From the NCBI GenBank assembly GCA_017434855.1, contig JAFRUA010000030.1:80201-144200 (forward strand): a stretch of DNA of 64,000 bases. Reading direction: 5' to 3'. Shown in pieces: positions 29,226 through 40,482 of this stretch. The DNA is from Clostridia bacterium. Its GTDB lineage: Bacteria > Bacillota > Clostridia > Oscillospirales > Acutalibacteraceae. Every line of letters starts with the position of its first letter. The stretch's first letter is position 1. A program made the translations under genes and the position numbers. The notes below the pieces were generated by a model. It saw nothing but the letters and a program-made list of their open reading frames with translations, ran no database searches and had not been told where the DNA came from.

Positions 29226-30461
29226 TCAGACCGCACCTCCAAACTTGTGCCTGCGTTCGTTCGCAGCGAACGCCGTGGTGGTCGGGGTTCGCTTGAGCCG
29301 CTCAAAATCAAGGGAATCCAGCGGCGTTTGTTCCCGGATCAGGGAGGTATAGATGCCCGCCCGGGTCGTGTCGCCGATCAGCATGAAGCCAGTCAGGCGG
29401 TTGTCTTTGAGATACAGCCGCTTCAGGTGCTGCGCGTCGGTTTCTTCATAGACTTCGCCGCCGCAGTCGCTGCCGGCGCTGAGCGCGTGCAGACCGAAAA
29501 AGCCGATCGCGTTCATCGGGATCGCGTTGTCAAACACGGCGTTGCCGCCTGCCATGTTGACGCCGGCGCACCGGCCCTGCAGCGCGTCGTTCGGCAAAAT
29601 CGCCAGCACGCGGGGCTGCCCGATGGAAGCGTCCGTGCCCTGCGTGCAGTCGCCTGCGGCATAGACGTCCGGCAGCGAGGTGCGCATACGCTCGTCCACC
29701 AGAATGCCGCGCTGTGCTTCGCCGCCGCAATCCCGGATCAGCGCCGTGTTGGCGCGCACGCCGACGGCGAGCACCAGCAGATCAAAGTCCACCGTTTTGC
29801 CGCTTTTCATGAAGGCGGTGTTTTTTTCATAGCGCACGGCGGTGTCTGAAAGAAGAAAGCGGATGCCGTGCCGTTCCAGTTGGGTCTGCATCCTTGCGGC
29901 GCAGTCGTGGTCCAGAATGCTGGACAGCACCCGGTCCGCAAGGTCGCAGACGGTGATCTCCTTCACCAGCGGGTGCAGCCCTTCGGCGCATTTCAGCCCG
30001 ATCAGGCCGGCGCCGACGATCAGCACGCGGCTTTCTTTGGTCGCTGCCTGTTTCAGCGAAATTGCGTCGTCAAGCGTCAGGAATGTAAATTGCCGCTCCA
30101 CGCTGTCCAGCCCTTCGGTCGGCGGCACAAAGGGCGCGGCCCCTGTTGCCACACAGAGCGCGGTATAGGGCAGCACGCTGCCGTCGTTCAATCGCACCTC
30201 TTTTTTATTGGGATCGATCGCTGCGGCGCTTTTTCCGTAAAGCACCGTGCAGCCGTTGTTCTGATAAAAGTCCGCCGGCCGGTAGTTCATGCGTTCCGGC
30301 GCCGTCTTCCCCTCCAGATAATAGGAGATCAGCGGCCGGCAATAGACCGGGTGCTTTTCTGCCGAGACCACGGTGACGGGTGTCTCTTTATCCGCGCTTC
30401 GGATCCCCTCGATGCAGTGCGCGGCGGCAACGCCGTTGCCGATGATCACATACTGTTTCAT
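29226..30461 (-). CDS. NAD(P)/FAD-dependent oxidoreductase subunit of split glutamate synthase
   Basis: 411 residues of the rubredoxin/nitrite reductase-like pyridine nucleotide-disulfide oxidoreductase family. The FAD motif GNGVAAAHCIEGIR is N-terminal, a second Rossmann motif VLIVGAGLIGLKCAEGL near residue 145 binds NAD(P)H, and VYAAGDCTQG near 265 contacts FAD. No redox CxxC is seen. In split glutamate synthases such a subunit feeds electrons from NAD(P)H through the Fe-S subunit. The start overlaps the Fe-S gene by 4 nt and the stop abuts the GXGXG gene. Confidence 0.88.
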   Translation of the reverse strand: MKQYVIIGNGVAAAHCIEGIRSADKETPVTVVSAEKHPVYCRPLISYYLEGKTAPERMNYRPADFYQNNGCTVLYGKSAAAIDPNKKEVRLNDGSVLPYTALCVATGAAPFVPPTEGLDSVERQFTFLTLDDAISLKQAATKESRVLIVGAGLIGLKCAEGLHPLVKEITVCDLADRVLSSILDHDCAARMQTQLERHGIRFLLSDTAVRYEKNTAFMKSGKTVDFDLLVLAVGVRANTALIRDCGGEAQRGILVDERMRTSLPDVYAAGDCTQGTDASIGQPRVLAILPNDALQGRCAGVNMAGGNAVFDNAIPMNAIGFFGLHALSAGSDCGGEVYEETDAQHLKRLYLKDNRLTGFMLIGDTTRAGIYTSLIREQTPLDSLDFERLKRTPTTTAFAANERRHKFGGAV

Positions 30462-30898
30462 TCCGCTGTGCCCCTTTCTTCATAGACGATGGCCCGGTTC
30501 GGGCAGCCCTGCACGCACGCGGGCGCGCCGCAGGCGTTTTGCAGGCACAGCTCGCATTTTTGCATCACGCCGTTTTCGTTCGGCGCCAGCGCCCCATAGG
30601 GGCAGACCAGCACGCAGGTCAGACAGCCGACGCAGCGGCTTTGATCCACGGTGATCACGCCGTCCTTCATCTGCAGCGCAGCGGCAATGCAGCTTTTGAC
30701 GCACAGCGGGTCGGTGCAGTGGCGGCAGGAAACCGCATAGCAGATTTTGTCGCCCTCTTCAATGTGGATGCGCGGATAAAGCGGCTTGTCCTTGAGCGCC
30801 AGCGCCATGTCCTGTTCGCCGGAGTTGGCAAACGCGCAGTTGTATTCGCACAAATGGCAGCCGAGGCACCAGTCTTCGTTCACATAAATCCGTTTCAT
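30458..30898 (-). CDS. Four-cluster ferredoxin-type electron transfer subunit
   Basis: 146 residues. Cysteine groups for up to four [4Fe-4S] clusters are visible: CLGCHLCEYNC, CRHCTDPLCVKSC, CVGCLTCVLVCP and CELCLQNACGAPACVQGC. The pattern is that of HycB/DmsB-like electron-transfer subunits. It lies between the FMN synthase subunit (10 nt away) and the FAD subunit (4-nt overlap) and likely passes electrons between them. The start at 30898 follows AAGGAGG. Confidence 0.92.
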   Translation of the reverse strand: MKRIYVNEDWCLGCHLCEYNCAFANSGEQDMALALKDKPLYPRIHIEEGDKICYAVSCRHCTDPLCVKSCIAAALQMKDGVITVDQSRCVGCLTCVLVCPYGALAPNENGVMQKCELCLQNACGAPACVQGCPNRAIVYEERGTAE

Positions 30899-30908
30899 AT
30901 GTGCCTCC

Positions 30909-32413
<1,505 letters not shown>

Positions 32414-32414
<1 letters not shown>

Positions 32415-33508
32415 CAATAGGCACCTTCTTTCACACGGACGATCACCGGTTCGCCGCCGGCGGGGGCCCAGATCTTCTCAACATCCGGCGCCATCACGCG
32501 GATGGCGGCCTCTTCGCTGGCGATAAAGACCTTGTCGTTTTGCTCGCCCACAACCATGGAGCGCAGCTTCAGCCGGTCGTTCAGCGCCATCAGGCCGCCG
32601 GAAAAACCGAGCACGATGGAAAACGGGCCGGTGATCAAAAGGCTGGGAAACACCTTGCGCAAAAAGGCGGCGGTTTCGCGTTCGCGCGCGTCTGCCTTGT
32701 GTTCTATGGTACTCCAGAACGGCGCGGCGATCACTGCGGCGGCTTCCTTCAGGGTCAGGCCCTGCCGCCGTACCAGATAATCGAGAATATATGTGATGAC
32801 CTCCGTGTCGGTCTGCAGGGTGCATTTGTAGCCGAACATCTCCATAAAGCGGCGGTTCGCGTCATAGGAAGAGATTTCCCCGTTGTGGACCACGGAATAA
32901 TCCAGCAGCGAAAACGGATGCGCGCCGCCCCACCAGCCGGGCGTATTGGTCGGGTAGCGGCCGTGCGCCGTCCAGCAATAGCCCTCGTAGTCCTCCAGCC
33001 GATAGAATGCGCCGACGTCTTCGGGATAGCCGACGGCCTTGAACGAGCCCATGTTCTTTCCGCTGGAAAACACATAGCTGCCGGGCAGGCGCGTGTTGAT
33101 CTCCATGACCGCGCGCATCACATACTCCTTTTCGTCCACCTGCATGGCGGCGACGGCGGACTGCAGCGGCGCGGCAAAATAGCGCCAGATCATCGGCTCG
33201 TCTGTGATGGCGGGCGTCTGCCGCGTCGGAATGCGTTCCGCGTGCACCAGCTCAAAGCGCTCTTTGAGGAACGCTTCGCAGTCCTTGCGTACCGCGCGGT
33301 TGTCAAAGAATAAATGAAAAGCATAAAAGTCGCGGTACTGCGGATAGATGCCGTAAGCGGCAAACCCGCCGCCGAGCCCGTTGGAACGCGCGTGCATCGG
33401 ACGCATGGCGTCAATGATGGCCTCGCCCGTCATGCGGTTTCCGTCTTTGGAAATGACCGCCGCAATGGCGCACCCGGCAGGGATGCGGATCTGGCCTTCC
33501 TTTTTCAT
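32414..33508 (-). CDS. Glutamate synthase amidotransferase (class II) subunit
   Basis: 364 residues equal to the N-terminal Ntn-type glutaminase domain of GltB. The likely catalytic residue is Cys13 in [10 protein letters not shown], so a 12-residue propeptide would be removed. The [20 protein letters not shown] and [15 protein letters not shown] segments are typical of the substrate pocket. It releases ammonia from glutamine. First gene of the five-gene operon, divergent from glutamine synthetase III. The start codon follows GGGAGGT, which itself directly follows a leader terminator. Confidence 0.93.
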
Positions 33509-33523
33509 TTCGGTCTACCTCCC

Positions 33524-33569
33524 AAAAAAGAAAAGCGCTCATTTTTGCGAAGCACGCAAAAACGAACGC
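33524..33569 (-). terminator. Terminator in the 5' leader of the glutamate synthase operon
   Basis: Minus strand: a 15-bp stem with two G-U pairs (GCGTTCGTTTTTGCG, 33569-33555, with 33549-33535) and a 5-nt loop, then TTTTCTTTTTT (33534-33524). It lies between the promoter and the Shine-Dalgarno, so it must be read through for expression. Confidence 0.82.
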
Positions 33570-33586
33570 CGTTGCTCATTGCTTGC

Positions 33587-33615
33587 ATTATAGTCCCTGC
33601 TGTGCGATTTGTCAA
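33587..33615 (-). promoter_or_regulatory. Consensus SigA promoter for the glutamate synthase operon
   Basis: Minus strand: TTGACA (33615-33610), 17-bp spacer, TATAAT (33592-33587). Confidence 0.88.
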
Positions 33616-33653
33616 CCCCAAAAAGTTTTTTTCGGTTTTTTTGCAAAAAGGGG

Positions 33654-33682
33654 TTGACATTTGCGGTGTTCGGCGCTATAAT
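33654..33682 (+). promoter_or_regulatory. Consensus SigA promoter for glutamine synthetase III
   Basis: TTGACA (33654-33659), 17-bp spacer, TATAAT (33677-33682). It is divergent from an equally perfect promoter 38 bp away. Confidence 0.88.
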
Positions 33683-33687
33683 GCACA

Positions 33688-33840
33688 AAAAGGCAATGAG
33701 GTCTTTGGGCAAAACGCTCAAAGACCTCGCTTCATATTTTGGAAAGGCAACGGGGTCTTTGGGCAAATGCTCAAGGACCTCGTTTCAAAAAAAGGCAACG
33801 GCGTCTTTCGCACTTTGTGTGAAGTCGCCGTTTTCTCATT
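33688..33840 (+). promoter_or_regulatory. Leader with three tandem hairpin units, the last a terminator
   Basis: Three units of about 50 nt each start with AAAGGCAAYG. Hairpin 1 (33698-33728) and hairpin 2 (33752-33781) have 13-bp stems with near-identical sequence (GGTCTTTGGGC / GCTCAARGACC), kept by G-U pairs where they differ. Hairpin 3 (33797-33832, AACGGCG/CGCCGTT) is followed by TTTTCTCATTTT and looks like an intrinsic terminator just before the gene. Confidence 0.75.
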
Positions 33841-33865
33841 TTATTACGGAAAGGAAGTCCTGATC

Positions 33866-35959
<2,094 letters not shown>

Positions 35960-35967
35960 TATTTGAC

Positions 35968-36038
35968 AATAACCGCCGGCCGGAGGAGATTCTCCGGACT
36001 GACTTCACCGACGTATGACACTCCTGTCGGCGGTTATT
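35968..36038 (+). promoter_or_regulatory. Structured RNA element before the ammonium transporter gene
   Basis: An 11-bp perfect closing stem (AATAACCGCCG, 35968-35978, with 36028-36038) encloses a CCGGAG/CTCCGG hairpin (35980-35997) and a CCGAC/GTCGG stem (36008-36030) that overlaps the closing stem by three bases. TTATTCTTTT and the GAGGTG ribosome site follow immediately. Confidence 0.65.
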
Positions 36039-36055
36039 CTTTTGAGGTGATTCAA

Positions 36056-37813
36056 ATGACGGACAGTCTTCTTACAACTGTGCAGGAAGCGGTCGGCGCC
36101 GAAGTGTTTGCCGTCTGGTTCCTGATCGGCGCCGCCCTTGTGTTCTGGATGCAGGCGGGGTTTGCCATGGTGGAGGCCGGCTTCACCCGCGCCAAAAACA
36201 CCGGCAACATCATCATGAAAAATCTGATGGATTTCTGCATCGGCACGGTGGTGTTCATTCTGATCGGCTTCGGCCTGCTGATGGGCGAGGATCTGCTCGG
36301 CTTCATCGGCAAACCCGGCTTTGATCTGTTTACCACATACGAAAGCTTCGATTTTTCTTCGTTCGTATTCAATCTCGTGTTCTGCGCCACCACCGCGACC
36401 ATCGTGTCCGGCGCCATGGCGGAACGCACAAAGTTCTTGTCCTATTGCATCTATTCCGGCGTGATTTCCGCGCTGATCTATCCCATCGAAGCGCACTGGA
36501 TCTGGGGCGGCGGCTGGCTGAGCGAACTCGGCTTTCATGACTTCGCCGGTTCCTGCGCCATCCACATGGTGGGCGGCATCTCTGCCCTCATCGGCGCCAA
36601 GATCCTCGGTCCGCGCATCGGAAAATTCAACCGCGACGCCGCCGGGGCAGTGACCAAGGTCAACGCCTTTCCCGGTCACAGCATCGCCCTTGGTGCGCTG
36701 GGCGTGTTCATCCTCTGGCTCGGCTGGTACGGGTTCAACGGCGCCGCCGCAACCAGCACGGCGCAGCTTGGCTCCATCTTTCTGACGACGACCATTGCCC
36801 CGTCGGTTGCGACGGTGGTCTGCATGGTTTTCACCTGGCTGAAATACGGCAAGCCCGACGTTTCCATGTGCCTGAACGCGTCGCTCGCGGGCCTTGTGGC
36901 GATCACCGCGGGCTGCGACGTCACAGACGCCCTGGGCGCAATCTGCATCGGCGCGGTTGCCGGTCTGCTGGTGGTGTTCGGCGTCTGGCTGCTCGATTAT
37001 AAGCTGCGCATCGACGACCCCGTCGGCGCGGTTGCCGTCCACTGCATGAACGGCATTTGGGGCACCCTGGCCGTCGGTCTGTTTGCCACGGACGCCGCGC
37101 CGGGCTACGCGATCGCCGACAGCGCCGGCAACACCCTGACCGGGCTGTTCTACGGCGGCGGATTCAAGCTGCTCGGCTTGCAGCTGCTCGGCTTCGGTTC
37201 GGTTGCCGCCTGGACAGCGGTGACGATCACGCTGACGTTTTTGCTGATCAAAAAGGTCGTCGGCCTGCGCGCCTCCAAGGAGGAGGAGCTGATCGGCCTG
37301 GATCAGACAGAGCACGGTCTGCCCTCGGCCTATGCCGGCTTTTCCATGCTGCCGGAGAGTATTGAAGCAGACGAAACGCCCGTCCTTGTGACCGGCGACA
37401 TCCCGGCTGCAGAGGCCGTTCCGGTCAAACGGGTACCGAGCTTTGATGAGGGCGTACCGAAACTGACGAAGATCGAGATCGTCTGCAAAGAGGCGCGGCT
37501 GGAAGCACTGAAAAGCGCCATGCTGTCCATCGGCATCACCGGAATGACCGTGTCGCACGTGCTTGGCTGCGGCGTACAGAAGGGCAAGCCGGAATACTAC
37601 CGCGGCGTGCAGGTGGAAGCGACTCTGCTGCCAAAGGTGCAGGTGGACATCGTCGTCAGCAAGGTGCCGGTCCGCACGGTGATCGAAACGGCAAAGAAGG
37701 TGCTATATACCGGGCACATCGGCGACGGCAAGATCTTTGTCTATGATGTTGAGAATGTTGTCAAGGTGCGCACGGGCGAAGAGGGCTACGACGCTTTACA
37801 AGATGTAGAATAA
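36056..37813 (+). CDS. amt: Ammonium transporter fused to a PII signalling domain
   Basis: 585 residues. Residues 1 to about 410 form an Amt channel with about eleven membrane helices (MQAGFAMVEAGFTRAKNTGNI, then WIWGGGWLSELGFHDFAG). After a linker, residues 470-585 form a complete PII (GlnB/GlnK) domain: LTKIEIVCK start, T-loop GVQKGKPEYYRG with the usual uridylylatable Tyr, LLPKVQVDIVV, and TGHIGDGKIFVYDVENVVKVRTGE. PII proteins normally bind Amt in trans and block it according to ATP/ADP and 2-oxoglutarate; here the two are one chain. An in-frame TTG at 35963 would read through the structured leader, so ATG 36056 behind GAGGTG is chosen. Confidence 0.94.
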   Translation: MTDSLLTTVQEAVGAEVFAVWFLIGAALVFWMQAGFAMVEAGFTRAKNTGNIIMKNLMDFCIGTVVFILIGFGLLMGEDLLGFIGKPGFDLFTTYESFDFSSFVFNLVFCATTATIVSGAMAERTKFLSYCIYSGVISALIYPIEAHWIWGGGWLSELGFHDFAGSCAIHMVGGISALIGAKILGPRIGKFNRDAAGAVTKVNAFPGHSIALGALGVFILWLGWYGFNGAAATSTAQLGSIFLTTTIAPSVATVVCMVFTWLKYGKPDVSMCLNASLAGLVAITAGCDVTDALGAICIGAVAGLLVVFGVWLLDYKLRIDDPVGAVAVHCMNGIWGTLAVGLFATDAAPGYAIADSAGNTLTGLFYGGGFKLLGLQLLGFGSVAAWTAVTITLTFLLIKKVVGLRASKEEELIGLDQTEHGLPSAYAGFSMLPESIEADETPVLVTGDIPAAEAVPVKRVPSFDEGVPKLTKIEIVCKEARLEALKSAMLSIGITGMTVSHVLGCGVQKGKPEYYRGVQVEATLLPKVQVDIVVSKVPVRTVIETAKKVLYTGHIGDGKIFVYDVENVVKVRTGEEGYDALQDVE

Positions 37814-37819
37814 AGAAAA

Positions 37820-38056
37820 CGGGGGCTGTTGCGTTTCGCGAAGAGCCAAAAGAAAAACAGCAACGGATGAATCGAATACATCAAAAGCAGGACGTGGAGA
37901 GAAGTCTGCGCCCTGCTTTTATTGCTTTCTTTGGATGGGCTGTGCCCATCGCCGATCTTTGTTTTTCTTTTTTCGACGTTTTTTCTCCTTCGGCGTACTT
38001 TTTGTACAGCCTTTTCCGTCGAAGAAAACGCCATCTTCATCGAAATGCAGCAGCCC
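37820..38056. repeat. Palindrome-ended intergenic element, copy 2 (about 237 nt)
   Basis: The ends are inverted (CGGGGGCTGTTGCGTTTCG and CGAAATGCAGCAGCCCG). The internal order of hairpins is as in 19698-19923: AGCAGG-CG/CGCCCTGCT, GATGGGC/GCCCATC, GTAC/GTAC. It fills the space between amt and purF, ending 15 nt before the purF Shine-Dalgarno. Confidence 0.85.
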
Positions 38057-38080
38057 GTGCGATTTTGAATGGAGGAAGCT

Positions 38081-39495
38081 ATGGCGATTCATGAAGCATG
38101 CGGCGTGTTCGGCGTTTTTTCCAAAGCAAAAACGGATGTTGCCGCAATGACCTACTACGGCCTGTACGCGCTGCAGCACCGCGGGCAGGAAAGCTGCGGG
38201 ATCGTGGTCAACGAGGACGGGCTGTTCTATTCGCACAGGGACCTCGGCCTGGTCAGCGAAGTGTTCTCTCACAAGGCGCTGGCCGGTTTTCCGCCGGGAA
38301 CCATGGCGGTCGGCCATGTGCGCTACGGCACAACAGGCGGCAGCAACCGCAGCAACTGCCAGCCGCTCATGGTCAACCATCAAAAAGGCAAAATGGCGCT
38401 GGCGCACAACGGCAACCTCAGCAATGCGGAAGACCTGCGCAATGCGCTGGAAATGTCCGGCGCGATTTTTCATACGACCAGCGACACGGAGACCATTGCC
38501 TATATCGTGACCCGGGAACGGCTCAAGGCGCCGTCGATCGAAGACGCGCTGTCCAATGCGATGCATACGCTGGAGGGCGCCTATTCGCTGGTCCTGATGT
38601 CGGCGCAAAAGCTGATCTGTGCACGCGATCCCTACGGATTCCGTCCGCTCTGCTTCGGTCAGACGCCGGACGGCGCCTGGGTCGTCGCCTCGGAAAGCTG
38701 CGCGCTTGCGGCGGTCGGCGCGGCCTTTATCCGCGATGTGGAACCGGGGGAGATCCTTGTGTTCGGCAAAGACGGCTGTGTCTCCCGGCGGAGCATTGCG
38801 GAGAACAGACAAAAAAGTTGTGTGTGTTTGAATACATCTATTTTGCCCGCCCGGACTCCGTCATCGACAGCCTGTCGGTGCATCAGTTCCGTCTGGAAGC
38901 CGGGCAGATCCTGGCGGAGCGCCACCCCGTGGCAGCCGACCTTGTGATCGGCGCGCCGGATTCCGGCCTGGACGCGGCGCTCGGGTTCAGCCGCCGCTCC
39001 GGGATTCCCTACGGGATCGGGCTGATCAAAAACAAATACGTCGGCCGCACGTTCATCGCGCCGGGGCAGGAGAGCCGCACAGACGGCGTGCGGATCAAGC
39101 TGGCGGCGATTGCATCCGTGCTGCAGGGCAAGCGTGTGGTGCTGGTGGATGATTCCATTGTGCGCGGCACGACCATGCGGCGCGTGGTTCAGCTTTTGCG
39201 CGACGCGGGCGCCAAAGAAGTCCATGTCCGCGTCACCGCGCCGCCGTTTCTCCATCCGTGCTTTTACGGCACAGACATCGACTCCACGGAACACCTGATC
39301 GCCTGCCGCCATACGGTGCAGGAGACCGCCGCGCTGATCGGCGCCGATTCGCTGGGCTATCTTCCCGTGGAGGCGCTGGGAGACCTGACGAAGCATGCCG
39401 GCTCATGCGCCGCCTGCTTTTCGGGCGTATATCCGACAAAGGTGCCGGTCAGCGTTTATAAGAACCGTTTTGAGCAGCGGCTGTCGAGCGAATAG
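38081..39495 (+). pseudogene. purF: Amidophosphoribosyltransferase with a single-base frameshift
   Basis: Catalyses the first step of purine synthesis (PRPP plus glutamine to phosphoribosylamine). The reading starts at ATG 38081 behind GGAGG with MAIHEA then CGVFGVF, the propeptide and catalytic Cys of PurF. It continues correctly to about base 38815. The rest (KKLCVFEYIYFARPDS to VVLVDDSIVRGTTMRR, the PRPP site, and the C-terminal cysteines in GSCAACFSGVYP) is in the -1 frame. The break lies in a run of six A at 38811-38816; seven would restore one frame of 471 residues, the normal length. Deletion, sequencing error or slippage are all possible. Confidence 0.9.
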
Positions 39496-39599
39496 CATTC
39501 GATCCGGACAATGACAGTCGCGGTACAAGACACAGAAAAAGCGCTTGCGGTTTGATTCTGTACGCTGCCCATCCGGCCGATCCGGGGCGTTTGGCCGGC

Positions 39600-39708
39600 T
39601 TCTCTGTACCGCGGCTCCTTCGCCCCCCGATCACCTTTTTAAAAGAAAAACACACCGGAGAGCGATTGCCTTCAAGTGCGTCTTTCTGGTGCCGGAAGCG
39701 GGGGTCGA
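39600..39708. repeat. Direct repeat, copy 1, carrying the 3' end of a tRNA-Leu
   Basis: 109 nt that match 39767-39875 at all but about four positions. The last 23 nt equal the 3' end of the tRNA-Leu gene (minus strand), but the match stops inside the T arm. Confidence 0.85.
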
Positions 39709-39766
39709 TTCGCGGCGCGAACTGCGCGCCTTGGTCGGCCGCGGTCAAAACAGTCCACCGGACTGT

Positions 39767-39875
39767 TTCTCTGTACCGCGGCTCCTTCGCCCCCCGATCA
39801 CCTTTTTAAAAGAAAAACACACCGGAAAGCGATTGCCTTCAAGTGCGTTTTGTTGGTGCCGGAAGCGGGGGTCGA
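39767..39875. repeat. Direct repeat, copy 2, overlapping the intact tRNA-Leu
   Basis: Second copy of the 109-nt repeat; its end is the 3' part of the intact tRNA gene. Between the copies lies AAACAGTCC-ACC-GGACTGTTT, a perfect 9-bp palindrome (about 39748-39768). Confidence 0.85.
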
Positions 39876-39940
39876 ACCCGCACGGTGTCGCCACCACTGG
39901 ATTTTGAGTCCAGCACGTCTGCCAATTCCATCATTCCGGC
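39854..39940 (-). tRNA. tRNA-Leu (anticodon CAA)
   Basis: Read on the minus strand: acceptor GCCGGAA pairs with TTCCGGC; the anticodon loop is CTCAAAA within GGACTCAAAATCC; a long variable arm (TGGTGGCGACACC) marks a class II tRNA; the T arm has GGTTCGACC; CCA is encoded. Confidence 0.95.
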
Positions 39941-39974
39941 AAATGGGAGCTTGAACAGCTCCGTACAGTTTGTG

Positions 39975-40163
39975 TCAGATTGCGCGGGTAACCTTTCCGG
40001 AACGAAGGCAGCGCGTGCAAGCATAGACGCGCTTCGGCGAACCGTTCACGATGGCCTTGACACGTTTCACGTTGGGTTTCCATGTTCTGTTGGAACGTCT
40101 GTGGGAGTGAGAAACCTTGATCCCGAACGAAACGCCCTTGCCGCAGAATTCACATTTTGCCAT
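39975..40163 (-). CDS. rpmB: 50S ribosomal protein L28
   Basis: 62 residues, the typical bacterial length. MAKCEFCGKGVSFG, SHSHRRSNRTWKPNV and the C-terminal YACTRCLRSGKV are characteristic, with paired cysteines (CxxC at both ends) as in zinc-binding L28 forms. The start at 40163 follows AAGGAGG. Monocistronic. Confidence 0.97.
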   Translation of the reverse strand: MAKCEFCGKGVSFGIKVSHSHRRSNRTWKPNVKRVKAIVNGSPKRVYACTRCLRSGKVTRAI

Positions 40164-40204
40164 GTTCTGCACCTCCTTGCTTTTCTCGATTATAAGCAAC
40201 GAAT

Positions 40205-40233
40205 ATTCTAACAGATATTCTTTCAAAAAGCAA
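40205..40233 (-). promoter_or_regulatory. SigA-type promoter for rpmB
   Basis: Minus strand: TTGCTT (40233-40228), 17-bp spacer, TAGAAT (40210-40205). Confidence 0.65.
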
Positions 40234-40412
40234 GCCTTTTTTCAAAAAAACTTCGGAAGAAAGAAAAGTTTTTGTTTCGGTACAAAAAATTGCCGGCAGT
40301 GAGCAATGACTCAGTTTGCAAAAACCGCAAAAAGCCCTGTGATACGGCGTTTTGGGCGTTGCTTGCGCAACCGGCAAACGATTCGGCGCCGGTTTTGTTC
40401 ACGGATTTTTCA
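40234..40412. other. Intergenic stretch between divergent rpmB and LRR-protein promoters
   Basis: No gene or RNA recognised. A small GTTGC-TTGC-GCAAC hairpin near 40360 is the only structure seen. Confidence 0.5.
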
Positions 40413-40440
40413 TTGACTTTCCCGCTTCGGCGATTATAAT
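40413..40440 (+). promoter_or_regulatory. SigA-type promoter for the LRR protein
   Basis: TTGACT (40413-40418), 16-bp spacer, TATAAT (40435-40440). Confidence 0.7.
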
Positions 40441-40482
40441 AAATAATGAAGTTTCTTCCCATTATTTTTTGGAGGTTTTGCT

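Noticed and set aside
33688..33840. ANTAR-type dual hexaloop target before glutamine synthetase
   Set aside because: The paired hairpins are right in number, but their loops (AAAAC and AAAT) are not six-nucleotide loops with A at position 1 and G at position 4.
38811..38817. Programmed -1 frameshift on AAAAAAG in purF
   Set aside because: The incoming frame reads CAA AAA AGT, so the heptamer is not in the A-AAA-AAG phase needed for tandem slippage, and purF is not known to use frameshifting.
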